A stretch of 64,000 nt of DNA from Streptococcus pseudopneumoniae (lineage in GTDB: Bacteria > Bacillota > Bacilli > Lactobacillales > Streptococcaceae). Each line of letters opens with the position of its first letter. The first letter of the stretch is position 1. The DNA lies in assembly GCF_001074975.1 (NCBI RefSeq), contig NZ_JUUO01000088.1, forward strand, positions 31,491 through 95,490, in the 5' to 3' direction. Positions 1 through 6,646 of the stretch are shown here, piece by piece. The notes below the pieces were generated by a model. That model was not told where the DNA came from. It did no database searches and was given only the letters and a program-made list of their open reading frames with translations. The position numbers were made by a program, and so were the translations under genes.

Positions 1-40
1 CCTCTATGATATAATATTTTTATCGGATATATCACAAAGG

Positions 41-66
41 AGTCAGCCCTGTGCTGGCTTTTTTTG
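41..66 (+). terminator. Intrinsic terminator near the left edge
   Basis: A 7-bp stem (41-47 with 53-59, one T-G pair) with a 5-nt loop is followed by seven T. A TATAAT-like box lies at about 9-14, so this could end either a very short transcript or one entering from outside the window. Confidence 0.6.
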
Positions 67-157
67 CATTTTCTCGGCGTTCGCTCGGAGTTCAACACAC
101 ATAACCCTGCCATTTGTCAGGCATATTTACTGCCACTACCTAACCAAAACCTTACCA

Positions 158-195
158 TTTTTTGGAACGCTTACCGCACCCTTTTTTGGAACGCT
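158..195. repeat. Two direct copies of TTTTTTGGAACGCT
   Basis: The 14-mer TTTTTTGGAACGCT occurs at 158-171 and 182-195, giving a 24-bp period. The surrounding 67-297 stretch has no coding signal that I can support. Its place at the distal end of the replication operon of a mobile island fits iterons or another DNA-processing site, but function is unproven. Confidence 0.55.
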
Positions 196-297
196 CTACT
201 TACTTAAATCCTTGATATATCTAGCTTTTTTAACATTCAAACCGTCTAATATGTAGTATTTGTTTGTTTTGTAAATTGCACACTACTTCATATTGTC

Positions 298-801
298 TCA
301 CAATCTCGAACCATTCAGCCAAAATCTATCCCCTTTTTCAATATACTTCAAAAACTTCTTATAGTGCTTATGATACCTGTCACGTTTCATATACCTTGGT
401 CTTTCAGGGAAACCATCAAACATATATCCACCACGTCTAGGACTCCACCCTGGTTCTACCTTTCTGGCTTCTTTTAGCGCAAGCTCCCAGTAGTATTGGC
501 AATCCGTTTTACTACGGTTCAGGGTGTGCTTGTGGATATCTAGACAAGTACCGCAACTAAAATACAAATACCGTTTATAAAGCAACCTGCACCGTCTACC
601 ACAATCAGGGCAAAGAAAGAAATATCGATTACCTCCCTTAGTTCCTGCTATTCTGTCTAATTCAAATGACTCTCCACCAAAATCAATCATTAAATTATCC
701 AAATCAATCTCTAAACGTTGACCGTCCAACTCTGCTATACCCTTAGATATTCCTCTCAGCTTCATTGGTTTAGTGATTGTTTCTATTGCTAACTGCTTCA
801 T
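298..801 (-). CDS. Hypothetical island protein with a zinc-ribbon-like motif
   Basis: A 167-residue protein of unknown function. A CPDC motif near residue 64 and a CGTC motif about 18 residues later form a plausible four-cysteine zinc ribbon. The C-terminal third is rich in Lys, Arg, Tyr and Trp, as expected for a nucleic-acid-binding basic protein. The start has a strong upstream GGGGG-type ribosome site. Two tandem terminators separate it from the replication operon, so it probably has its own promoter or lives on read-through. It is the last gene seen before the left edge. I do not recognise the family with certainty. Confidence 0.6.
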   Translation of the reverse strand: MKQLAIETITKPMKLRGISKGIAELDGQRLEIDLDNLMIDFGGESFELDRIAGTKGGNRYFFLCPDCGRRCRLLYKRYLYFSCGTCLDIHKHTLNRSKTDCQYYWELALKEARKVEPGWSPRRGGYMFDGFPERPRYMKRDRYHKHYKKFLKYIEKGDRFWLNGSRL

Positions 802-817
802 TATTTCCCCCTATATG

Positions 818-840
818 GAAAAACCCAAATTGATTGGGTT
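818..840 (-). terminator. Intrinsic terminator, distal of a tandem pair
   Basis: On the minus strand, arms at 834-840 and 822-828 form a 7-bp AACCCAA/TTGGGTT hairpin followed by a T run. It lies between the replication operon and the start of the 298-801 gene. Confidence 0.6.
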
Positions 841-856
841 CAGTAGTAGTGAAAGC

Positions 857-879
857 ACAAAAAGAGGCAATGCCCCTTT
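857..879 (-). terminator. Intrinsic terminator of the island replication operon
   Basis: On the minus strand, arms at 872-879 and 861-868 form an 8-bp stem (one G-U) with a 3-nt loop and five T. It sits directly after the stop of the 884-1342 gene, so it is the main end of the leftward operon. Confidence 0.7.
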
Positions 880-883
880 GATA

Positions 884-1342
884 CTATTCTTCACTGAGTA
901 AGCCACTTACTACCACATCACGGACAAATTGAGCTTGTTTTTCTTTGGGTAGTTGCAAAGCTTCAAGTAAAGACTCTAGAACTTGCTTGTCAGTTCCTGC
1001 AATCAACTTCTTAATGATATTCTGGAATTGTCCTTCCAAGTACTCGCAAAAATGTATCCGCTGTGCTTGTGTCGGCTGCACTGGTACTGGTGAACTATCT
1101 GCAATCAGCAAGAAGCAGGCTTCCGCGATTTGGGCGAATAACTTTGCACGCGCTTCAGGGTGTCTGTATAACTCATAGGCATTTATGCTGGTGTCTTCCG
1201 TCCGGAGCTTCTCACCTAGTTCAATCAGTTTAGGCGTATCTTCAAGACATACTGGTGTAGCATCCGCCATAAAATCGTCACGTTTGCGATTGAGTTCCTC
1301 CAGTTCCTGATCTGCCTGTTCAAAGTATGCTGGTTCTATCAT
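884..1342 (-). CDS. Hypothetical protein at the end of the island replication operon
   Basis: A 152-residue, mostly helical, acidic protein with no signal peptide or membrane segment. I do not recognise a domain. It starts with a good AAAGGAG-type ribosome site about 25 bp after the helicase-loader stop, so it is probably cotranscribed with that gene. It is followed at once by two terminators, which makes it the final gene of the leftward operon. Comparable positions in streptococcal phage-related islands hold poorly conserved accessory proteins. A replication accessory role is only a guess from context. Confidence 0.6.
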   Translation of the reverse strand: MIEPAYFEQADQELEELNRKRDDFMADATPVCLEDTPKLIELGEKLRTEDTSINAYELYRHPEARAKLFAQIAEACFLLIADSSPVPVQPTQAQRIHFCEYLEGQFQNIIKKLIAGTDKQVLESLLEALQLPKEKQAQFVRDVVVSGLLSEE

Positions 1343-1367
1343 GGGGCTTTCTCCTTTCTTTATTTGG

Positions 1368-2192
1368 TTAAAAATTGCGCTTCATCCTCTTATCTTTAAT
1401 GTCTGTAATAATAAATACGTTCCCCTCTGATTGTTTTCCAATGCGACTGACTAGCTTATCATTATAGATTCTGGCCAGCTCTTTTCCGTTGTGATTGGTG
1501 TTGATGATAGTTGTGTCTCGCTTATCAAAAATCTTGAAAAGAAAGGCCTGTACCCAATTATTAGCTTCATTTTTTTGGTTGTTCATAACGCTTTCTGTTC
1601 CTAAATCATCAATAAAGAGATAGTCAACCTCAGTCAGCAACTTCAAGGCGTCATACTCTGTAAAATCACTCTGTCTATACTGCCAACCTGACTGAATGCG
1701 CGTGATAATCTCAGTAATACTGACAAAAAGCACACTCTTAGGCTCATTCCTAGACTTATAGCCCTCGTTAATGGCTTTGGCCATAGAATAGCATAAATGA
1801 CTTTTGCCCGTACCTGGATTGCCCATAATTAGCGTGTTTCCTGTCATACCGTTTAGGTACTCCTTAGCTTGTTTGATAGCAAACTCCTTGGCCTCGTGTT
1901 CCTCTTTTGTCTCGGCTTTGAAAGTGCTAAAAGAGGCCTCTCTCAGCTCATTTGATACCGTACTTTCACGCGCTAGCACATCATAGGTTGAAGAGTCCAG
2001 ATCATGGCCCAGGGCTTTTTCTATGCCCTCTAGCTCCGTCTGTTTGATGTTCTCCCTAGTACATTCCATGCAGTAGGGTGATGTATAACCATCTGGCTTT
2101 TTGAATTGTACTAGGTTAATCTGATGGGTTGGGCAAAGCTCATCAGTGACCTTTATTTTTTCATTGAGCTGGTCTGTATTCAGTAATTCCAT
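1368..2192 (-). CDS. DnaC/DnaI-like helicase loader (AAA+ ATPase)
   Basis: A 274-residue AAA+ ATPase. Walker A (GNPGTGKSHL) is near residues 122-131 and Walker B-like FIDDLG near residue 190. The N-terminal region carries paired cysteines (CPTH and CMEC, residues 20-44) like the zinc-binding end of DnaI/DnaC loaders. In phages and satellites these proteins load the host replicative helicase at the element's own origin. It follows the replisome organiser by 15 bp, the usual organiser-loader pair. Family assignment is firm; the origin it serves is not identified. Confidence 0.88.
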   Translation of the reverse strand: MELLNTDQLNEKIKVTDELCPTHQINLVQFKKPDGYTSPYCMECTRENIKQTELEGIEKALGHDLDSSTYDVLARESTVSNELREASFSTFKAETKEEHEAKEFAIKQAKEYLNGMTGNTLIMGNPGTGKSHLCYSMAKAINEGYKSRNEPKSVLFVSITEIITRIQSGWQYRQSDFTEYDALKLLTEVDYLFIDDLGTESVMNNQKNEANNWVQAFLFKIFDKRDTTIINTNHNGKELARIYNDKLVSRIGKQSEGNVFIITDIKDKRMKRNF

Positions 2193-2207
2193 TGTTTCTC
2201 CTCTCCG

Positions 2208-3005
2208 TCAGTAGATAAACGGATCTTGAATATCATCGTCAGACTGACCTTGTTTCTTTTGCTGAAACAGTCTCTGTTCATCTTCGACTTGTACCATGGT
2301 TCTAATACCATTCTGTCTCCAGTTCTTGAGTATTGAATTGATATAGCTAAAAGATCGCTTGCCGTTATCTGCAGCCTTGTCTATAGCAATCTTGATAACC
2401 TCTAGCTCCATACCGTCAAGAGTGAGATAGTCAGTCAGTATTTGATATTGTTGCCCATCCATAACCCCTATACGCTTTTGGTAATAGTTAGAGATTTCAG
2501 CAGTAGGAGCAGAAGAAGTTTTTTTCTCTATCTCTTCTTCTATCTCTATCTCTTTTTCTTTCTCTATCTCTGTCTTACATGTAGTTAACAATGTAAGATT
2601 GTCAGATGACATTGTAAGATTTTCCTTTTGTTCTCGTTGCTGTTTCCGATATTCTCGCATGTATGCTGCTTGGTTGGTTTCCTGCTGTACCAAGGCTTTT
2701 GCCTGCGGTAGTTCTGCGTTTTTATCTTCATCAACTTGTATTAGACCACACTTAGTAAAGTATGCCATGGTCATATCTATATCATCTTCCGATACGTCTA
2801 ATTTTAGGGCTAACTCTTCCTTGAGATTGTCAAAGTAACCCTCATAGTATAAAATACAGTCACTTTCTAAGCTCTCTAGCATGAGCCTAATATAAATCAC
2901 CGTCATAGTGTACCCACCAGGTACCGTTTTTAGTCTCTTGATAAAAATATTATCAAAAAATTTCTTATCAATTTTTAGCCAAAAATATATTTTAGTTTTT
3001 GCCAT
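2208..3005 (-). CDS. Phage replisome organiser (DnaD-like)
   Basis: A 265-residue protein. Residues 1-120 match the N-terminal domain of phage replisome organisers (KIYFWLKIDKKFFDN start, winged-helix region). The C-terminal part (about residues 175-235) resembles a DnaD-type domain, with a conserved YINSILKNW motif. The linker between them is rich in Glu, Lys and Thr. Such proteins bind the element's origin and recruit the loader-helicase complex. The gene overlaps the preceding DUF771-like gene by 14 nt and precedes the DnaC-like gene, so replication functions form one translationally coupled block. Confidence 0.87.
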   Translation of the reverse strand: MAKTKIYFWLKIDKKFFDNIFIKRLKTVPGGYTMTVIYIRLMLESLESDCILYYEGYFDNLKEELALKLDVSEDDIDMTMAYFTKCGLIQVDEDKNAELPQAKALVQQETNQAAYMREYRKQQREQKENLTMSSDNLTLLTTCKTEIEKEKEIEIEEEIEKKTSSAPTAEISNYYQKRIGVMDGQQYQILTDYLTLDGMELEVIKIAIDKAADNGKRSFSYINSILKNWRQNGIRTMVQVEDEQRLFQQKKQGQSDDDIQDPFIY

Positions 3006-3273
3006 TCTCCACCCCCATAAACTTCCAGATGTCCGTAACTTTGTAATAGATTTTCCTAGTATCTTCTAGTGGGGGCTGGTATCGTCTTAGCCCTGCTTTT
3101 TCCCACTTTTGGAGTGTCATGTATTTTATATCTAACTCGTCCATGACTTCCTGGGCTGATATTAAGCCTGTCAGTCGTGGTTTGACTGTATCACGCGCTT
3201 CAAGGTATCTTTCCACTACCTCCAGAATGCCATGCGCTAGATCTTGCTCGCTTTCTCGGCTTAGGCTAAACAT
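2992..3273 (-). CDS. Phage-type DUF771-like helix-turn-helix protein
   Basis: A 93-residue protein. Residues 35-88 form a predicted MerR/excisionase-like fold (LISAQEVMDELDIKYMTLQKW, then a short basic wing). Phage proteins annotated DUF771 look like this. A DNA-binding accessory role in replication or excision is plausible. If the element needs a directionality factor, this and the 113-residue winged-helix protein are the visible candidates. It overlaps both neighbours by a few nucleotides within the leftward operon. Confidence 0.6.
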   Translation of the reverse strand: MFSLSRESEQDLAHGILEVVERYLEARDTVKPRLTGLISAQEVMDELDIKYMTLQKWEKAGLRRYQPPLEDTRKIYYKVTDIWKFMGVENGKN

Positions 3274-3607
3274 ATCCGCCCACCTCCTTCAAGGTTTCTT
3301 TGTAACTTTCTAGGTCGCTGTTCATCAACACCGCTAGGCGCTTTTCTTCTTCTCGTATCTGATTGTAAAATGTTTTTGCACCGTCCAGTAGCTCCTCTTT
3401 GTTAGCTGGGATAAAATATCCTCTAAATGTCCCATGGCGAACCCCAACAATAGGAACACTATGGCGCGTGATTAGACGGCTGATAATATCTTGCACGGTT
3501 CTTTCTGCTAGCTTAGTGATCAGGCTGATTTCTGCCCCTGTTATGGAGTTCTCAGCCCCTATCTTGATTAGTCTTAATACTCTCTTATCATTCTCTGATA
3601 GGCTCAT
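3266..3607 (-). CDS. Winged-helix phage protein
   Basis: A 113-residue protein. The N-terminal 65 residues read as a winged helix-turn-helix (KRVLRLIKIG, GAEISLITKLAERTVQDIIS, then a beta wing containing RHGTFRGYF). The C-terminal 40 residues are helical and charged. It probably binds DNA and belongs to the early region of the island. It overlaps the genes on both sides by 8 and 20 nt, showing tight operon packing. The specific function is unknown. Confidence 0.55.
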   Translation of the reverse strand: MSLSENDKRVLRLIKIGAENSITGAEISLITKLAERTVQDIISRLITRHSVPIVGVRHGTFRGYFIPANKEELLDGAKTFYNQIREEEKRLAVLMNSDLESYKETLKEVGGYV

Positions 3608-3881
3608 TCAGTTCCTCCTCTCCTTTGCTTTTATTCACAAAGGTTATTTGTCCGCTCGCTCCCCCTTGCAAAATATCTTTTTGAGTTTCTATGATTGTAT
3701 CCAAGGTTTTCAAAATAGCTGTCTTAGTCTCTAAATCAAACGCTTGTTTTGTCAACAAGCCCATAGTTACAGCTAACTTTGTTGCATTGTCCATACACGT
3801 AGCTAGAAAAATCTCTTTAGTAAAATAAGGTTCATCTGGTATTTTTTCACTATCAAGGTATATCTTCACTATGTAACTCAT
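3588..3881 (-). CDS. Hypothetical phage protein
   Basis: A 97-residue soluble protein without a recognised domain. It starts with a short beta-strand segment (YIVKIYLDSEK), followed by helices containing an ILKTLDTIIETQKDIL segment. It overlaps the upstream membrane-peptide gene by 4 nt and the downstream winged-helix gene by 20 nt, so it is translated as part of the leftward early operon. I cannot assign a function. Confidence 0.5.
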   Translation of the reverse strand: MSYIVKIYLDSEKIPDEPYFTKEIFLATCMDNATKLAVTMGLLTKQAFDLETKTAILKTLDTIIETQKDILQGGASGQITFVNKSKGEEELNEPIRE

Positions 3882-4093
3882 TTCATCCCTCCGTAAACTC
3901 TTACCCCTGCAAGCTGGATATATCGCCCATATTCAGGGTTTAAATCCTCGCTAGGTGTTTCTATCGTCTGTTGGTTTTCTCGCTCAAATTGGGCGCTTTT
4001 TTTGCGGTCTAGGTGGTTTATATAAAGCAGTAAGCCAATCAATACCACCATAGAGACAACCGCTTGTGTATTGGTCAAATCTAATTCATTCAT
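3878..4093 (-). CDS. Small single-span membrane protein
   Basis: A 71-residue protein with one hydrophobic segment near residues 9-25 (QAVVSMVVLIGLLLYI), followed by a charged cytoplasmic-type tail. Its ATG lies 1 nt after the stop of the 34-residue ORF, and it overlaps the next gene by 4 nt. Small membrane proteins are common in phage early operons, but I do not recognise this one. Confidence 0.5.
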   Translation of the reverse strand: MNELDLTNTQAVVSMVVLIGLLLYINHLDRKKSAQFERENQQTIETPSEDLNPEYGRYIQLAGVRVYGGMK

Positions 4094-4094
4094 G

Positions 4095-4199
4095 TCATGC
4101 CCTCGCTTTGTAATTCTTGATATAGTCCACTTGTTTAGGTTGTTCCATATTCAGCAAGTCGTCTTCGGCTTGTGCCATTTCTTTAATATCTTTAGTCAT
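4095..4199 (-). CDS. 34-residue hypothetical ORF in the early operon
   Basis: A very small, acidic ORF (MTKDIKEMAQAEDDLL start) with a clear GGAGG ribosome site 6 nt before its ATG. It overlaps the stop of the preceding gene by 8 nt, and the next ATG follows its stop at once. The exact fit into an otherwise gapless operon, with its own Shine-Dalgarno, is the evidence that it is translated. No domain is recognised. Confidence 0.5.
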   Translation of the reverse strand: MTKDIKEMAQAEDDLLNMEQPKQVDYIKNYKARA

Positions 4200-4485
4200 G
4201 GTATGCCTCCAGCTCTTTAGCGTCGTCATTGTTCAAAAGCAAAAAGGCTATTTCATTTAGACGATCGTATAGCTTTTCATTCTGGGCGTATGCTGTATCA
4301 GTGTATTTTTTAGCAAGCCATAAGAACATGGTTGTATCTTTCTGTAGTGCAAACTCAAGCCCTTCAAGAGCTAGGTTATTCATTTCTAAAACATTCATGA
4401 TGTCGGTTAATTCGTTCCCTAATTCTGCTAGTTTCTTAGCCGATAATAGAACTTGTTGGCTTGATGTTGCTTTTTTTGTTGTCAT
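4192..4485 (-). CDS. Hypothetical phage protein
   Basis: A 97-residue, helical, soluble protein with a poly-Lys/Thr start and a heptad-like middle (KKLAELGNELTDIMNVL). A good AGAGGT-type ribosome site precedes the ATG. It is the first gene of the run of small overlapping ORFs, about 290 bp after the Rha gene, with a + strand small-RNA candidate in the gap. Function is unknown. Confidence 0.5.
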   Translation of the reverse strand: MTTKKATSSQQVLLSAKKLAELGNELTDIMNVLEMNNLALEGLEFALQKDTTMFLWLAKKYTDTAYAQNEKLYDRLNEIAFLLLNNDDAKELEAYHD

Positions 4486-4649
4486 GTTTTTTACCTCTTT
4501 TTCTATCTTTTTATACTTGCAACGATGGCTTTTTAATACTTTTTTTCTTGCCTACAGCCCCACGCTCAGACTCGCCAAATTGAAAGCGTGAGAAAGTACC
4601 AGTTTTAAGAGTTGGCGCTCTCCGTATGGTCAAATTGCCCTAAATATGC

Positions 4650-4769
4650 TATAATCTAGGTATAAATCTTTACTAAAACCTCTTTGATAATAGCTTGCCT
4701 GCTTTTTGTTAAATTCGTTTTAGTGTTAGTGTGAAAGGCTTTGCTGATTGGTCTCGGTAAGCCTTTTTT
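4650..4769 (+). ncRNA. Putative small RNA sharing a 29-nt block with the integrase leader
   Basis: An extended -10 box (TGC then TATAAT, 4647-4655) points rightward. A perfect 8-bp hairpin (4734-4741 with 4759-4766) and a T run end the unit at 4769, giving a transcript of roughly 108 nt. It contains an internal 8-bp pairing (ACTAAAAC 4672-4679 with GTTTTAGT 4717-4724). It also contains a 29-nt block (4675-4703) that matches the integrase leader with two mismatches. No ORF fits. The call rests on promoter and terminator geometry only; no -35 box is convincing. Confidence 0.45.
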
Positions 4770-4776
4770 GTTGCTC

Positions 4777-5406
4777 TCACGCGCTTCTTTGGCGTGTTTT
4801 TTTATTTCTGAATGCCATAGCCTTGATTTCTTGGTAACTCATATTCAAGCCAATCATGGCTATTACCATATCCTCAAATGCTTGGTATTGCTCCAGCTCG
4901 TCACTGGTCAAGCTATCAATGCCATTGTATCCCCCACGTTCTTCCCTTAACTGCTTAGCGTTCCTGTCGGTTACTGCCTTCAGTAGCAAGTTGTTCATGG
5001 TGCTATGCGCGTGCTTTGGGGCATTAGTCCATGTCTCAATACTGTCATGCAGTGTTTTTCTTTTTGGCTTTTCTAGCTCCCTCTGCATACGAAACTTAGA
5101 AAGTTCCTCACGCATTTCAAAGAATGCTTTGACTAGGTTCATCTTAAAACGCCTTACTGGTTCGGTGTTCTTTAAGTAAGTGATCAGCAAAGTAGCTTGT
5201 TGTTCATTTAAGCGATAGATTTTCATTGGTCGCCCTCGCCCATCTAATTTACGGATTTCAAATCCGATTATTCCGTAGCTTTCAAAATCCTCTTGATGAT
5301 TTCTTATTAAGCTTTGTACTGTATCGTGTTTAACCTCAGCGCATTCAGCAATGATCTCGCTTGTAGTATACGGCTCTTTCTTGCCGTCCATGTAAACAAT
5401 GTTCAT
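4777..5406 (-). CDS. Rha-family phage regulatory/antirepressor-like protein
   Basis: A 209-residue protein. The start is placed at 5406 because AGGAGGG lies 6 nt upstream; an upstream in-frame ATG lacks such a site. Residues 5-90 match the Rha phage-regulator domain (KKEPYTTSEIIAECAEVKHD, GRPMKIYRLNEQQATLLITYL, ending VKAFFEMREEL). The C-terminal half is basic then acidic and of unknown role. Rha-type proteins are early regulators or antirepressors in lambdoid and Gram-positive phages. It starts 11 nt after the cro-like gene begins its stop and is clearly in that transcript. Confidence 0.8.
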   Translation of the reverse strand: MNIVYMDGKKEPYTTSEIIAECAEVKHDTVQSLIRNHQEDFESYGIIGFEIRKLDGRGRPMKIYRLNEQQATLLITYLKNTEPVRRFKMNLVKAFFEMREELSKFRMQRELEKPKRKTLHDSIETWTNAPKHAHSTMNNLLLKAVTDRNAKQLREERGGYNGIDSLTSDELEQYQAFEDMVIAMIGLNMSYQEIKAMAFRNKKTRQRSA

Positions 5407-5416
5407 GGTGTCCCTC

Positions 5417-5614
5417 CTAATCTTCAACGGTAAGTAGTTCGTCAATGGTAACGCCTAGATACTCGGCTACCTTTTGCAAGGTTTCAATATCTGGGCGCTT
5501 TGTGCGTTCATAGTATAGTGATATGAGTGCGCTTTTTGATATGCCTGTTTCCTTGTGAACGTCACTAACTTTTTTACGTTGTTTTGCTAATATGACACGA
5601 AAATTATTGTTCAT
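5417..5614 (-). CDS. Cro-like XRE regulator
   Basis: A 65-residue single-domain helix-turn-helix protein (helix KVSDVHKETGISKSALISLYYE, then IETLQKVAEYLGVTIDELL). The ATG at 5614 is chosen because GAGGGG lies 8 nt upstream. It is the first gene of the leftward lytic/replication operon and is divergent from the repressor gene, as Cro is in phage switches. Its promoter (TTGACA at 5689-5694 and TATTAT at 5666-5671 on the minus strand, 17-bp spacing) overlaps the operator palindrome. It probably competes with the divergent repressor for those operators. Confidence 0.8.
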   Translation of the reverse strand: MNNNFRVILAKQRKKVSDVHKETGISKSALISLYYERTKRPDIETLQKVAEYLGVTIDELLTVED

Positions 5615-5634
5615 ATCGTCAACCCCTCTCGTTA

Positions 5635-5718
5635 TTATTCTATGCAATAATTATCGCATAGAATAATAATAACCAATAAAAAATAAATTGTCAACAAAAA
5701 AATTATTCTTTGCGATAA
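5635..5718. promoter_or_regulatory. Divergent switch region with three 16-bp operators
   Basis: A 16-mer TTATTCTATGCRATAA occurs at 5635-5650, inverted at 5651-5666 (together a 32-bp palindrome with one mismatch), and as TTATTCTTTGCGATAA at 5703-5718. The palindrome lies just downstream of the -10 of the leftward promoter (TTGACA 5689-5694, 17 bp, TATTAT 5666-5671). The third copy is on the repressor-gene side. Three related sites between divergent regulator genes match the organisation of a phage immunity switch. Confidence 0.75.
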
Positions 5719-5774
5719 TTTTTTATTGTGTATTTCAGAAGATAATTGTAAAATGTATCTAAGGAGGGATGGTT

Positions 5775-6506
5775 GTGATAAAAAATAATTTAGCAAATAT
5801 CTTGAAGACAAAAGAAAAAACAGCTGCATGGCTATCAGTTAAAACTGGAATAACTCCAGCAGCCTTGTCTAAAATTGTTAATAACAGCAGTACAAAAATA
5901 GATTACATAACATTAAATAAAATTTGTTTGGCGCTAAAAATAGAACCAAAGGATTTTTTTGACTTTTTACCCTATGATTACGAAGTAGAAAGTATATACG
6001 ATAATAAAGATATAAAAGTTTCTCTAAAATCATTTGAATTAGATGAAAAGCCTAACAGTTCTCAAATAGAGAGTTTGGATTTTTATCAGCATCAAGCAGA
6101 TAATATAGATATTGAAGTTAGTTGTGATTTTGGGTTAGAAGTTAATTTTATGAATACCCCAATGGGAGATAATTTTAGTATCTGGTATATTTCAGCTTAC
6201 TTTTATGATTTGGATTATAATTCATTTACTGTTAGCATAGATATTGATGATGATAGTATAGGCTTTCTAAAAAAATACATTGCACCATATGATAAGGGCG
6301 AATTATTTAAAATAATTAAGCGTGAAATAATTTCAAAAATTCAATCCAATTATTTCGATTGGTTCGAAAATCAATATGGAAAAGTTAGTAAAGAAGAATA
6401 TGGATTTTTAAAATCATTAAATTGGTGGATTGGTGAAGGTACTCAGGATTACAAAGTGAATGATGAAGATATTCAAATAATGATTGATATTGAAAAGAAA
6501 GACTAA
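5775..6506 (+). CDS. CI-like repressor with an unusual C-terminal domain
   Basis: A 243-residue protein if started at GTG 5775, which lies 6 nt after AAGGAGGG. The ATG at 5769 abuts the Shine-Dalgarno and is unlikely to be used. Residues 5-60 form an XRE helix-turn-helix (AAWLSVKTGITPAALSKIVN). The remaining 180 residues are acidic and rich in Asp, Tyr and Phe. They show no recognisable Ser-Lys autoprotease of the LexA/CI type, so induction by RecA cleavage is not supported. Relief by a partner protein, as for Stl of satellite islands, is possible. The coding region is noticeably AT-richer than the rest of the island. Confidence 0.7.
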   Translation: MIKNNLANILKTKEKTAAWLSVKTGITPAALSKIVNNSSTKIDYITLNKICLALKIEPKDFFDFLPYDYEVESIYDNKDIKVSLKSFELDEKPNSSQIESLDFYQHQADNIDIEVSCDFGLEVNFMNTPMGDNFSIWYISAYFYDLDYNSFTVSIDIDDDSIGFLKKYIAPYDKGELFKIIKREIISKIQSNYFDWFENQYGKVSKEEYGFLKSLNWWIGEGTQDYKVNDEDIQIMIDIEKKD

Positions 6507-6518
6507 CCCACGCGCCAC

Positions 6519-6612
6519 AATGTTCAACAATCCTGAAGCGCGTGCTTTCTCGTGGTTCGCTCGTGCTTAAACTAAAAACCCCATTGTTGAGCATTTTGTT
6601 GATGTCAACAAA
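6519..6612 (+). promoter_or_regulatory. Cluster of TTGTTGA half-sites upstream of the RhuM gene
   Basis: A 13-bp inverted repeat (6519-6531 with 6583-6595, one wobble) is followed at once by an 18-bp palindrome, TTTGTTGA-TG-TCAACAAA (6595-6612). All four arms share a TTGTTGA/TCAACAA core, and a further TCAAC follows. This could be a terminator for the repressor transcript, an operator for the RhuM gene, or both. Confidence 0.45.
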
Positions 6613-6646
6613 TGTCAACTACTCACAATATTTTAGAAAGGATCTC

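Noticed and set aside
5635..5829. 64-codon minus-strand ORF over the switch region
   Set aside because: It covers the operators and the divergent promoter and lacks a ribosome site.
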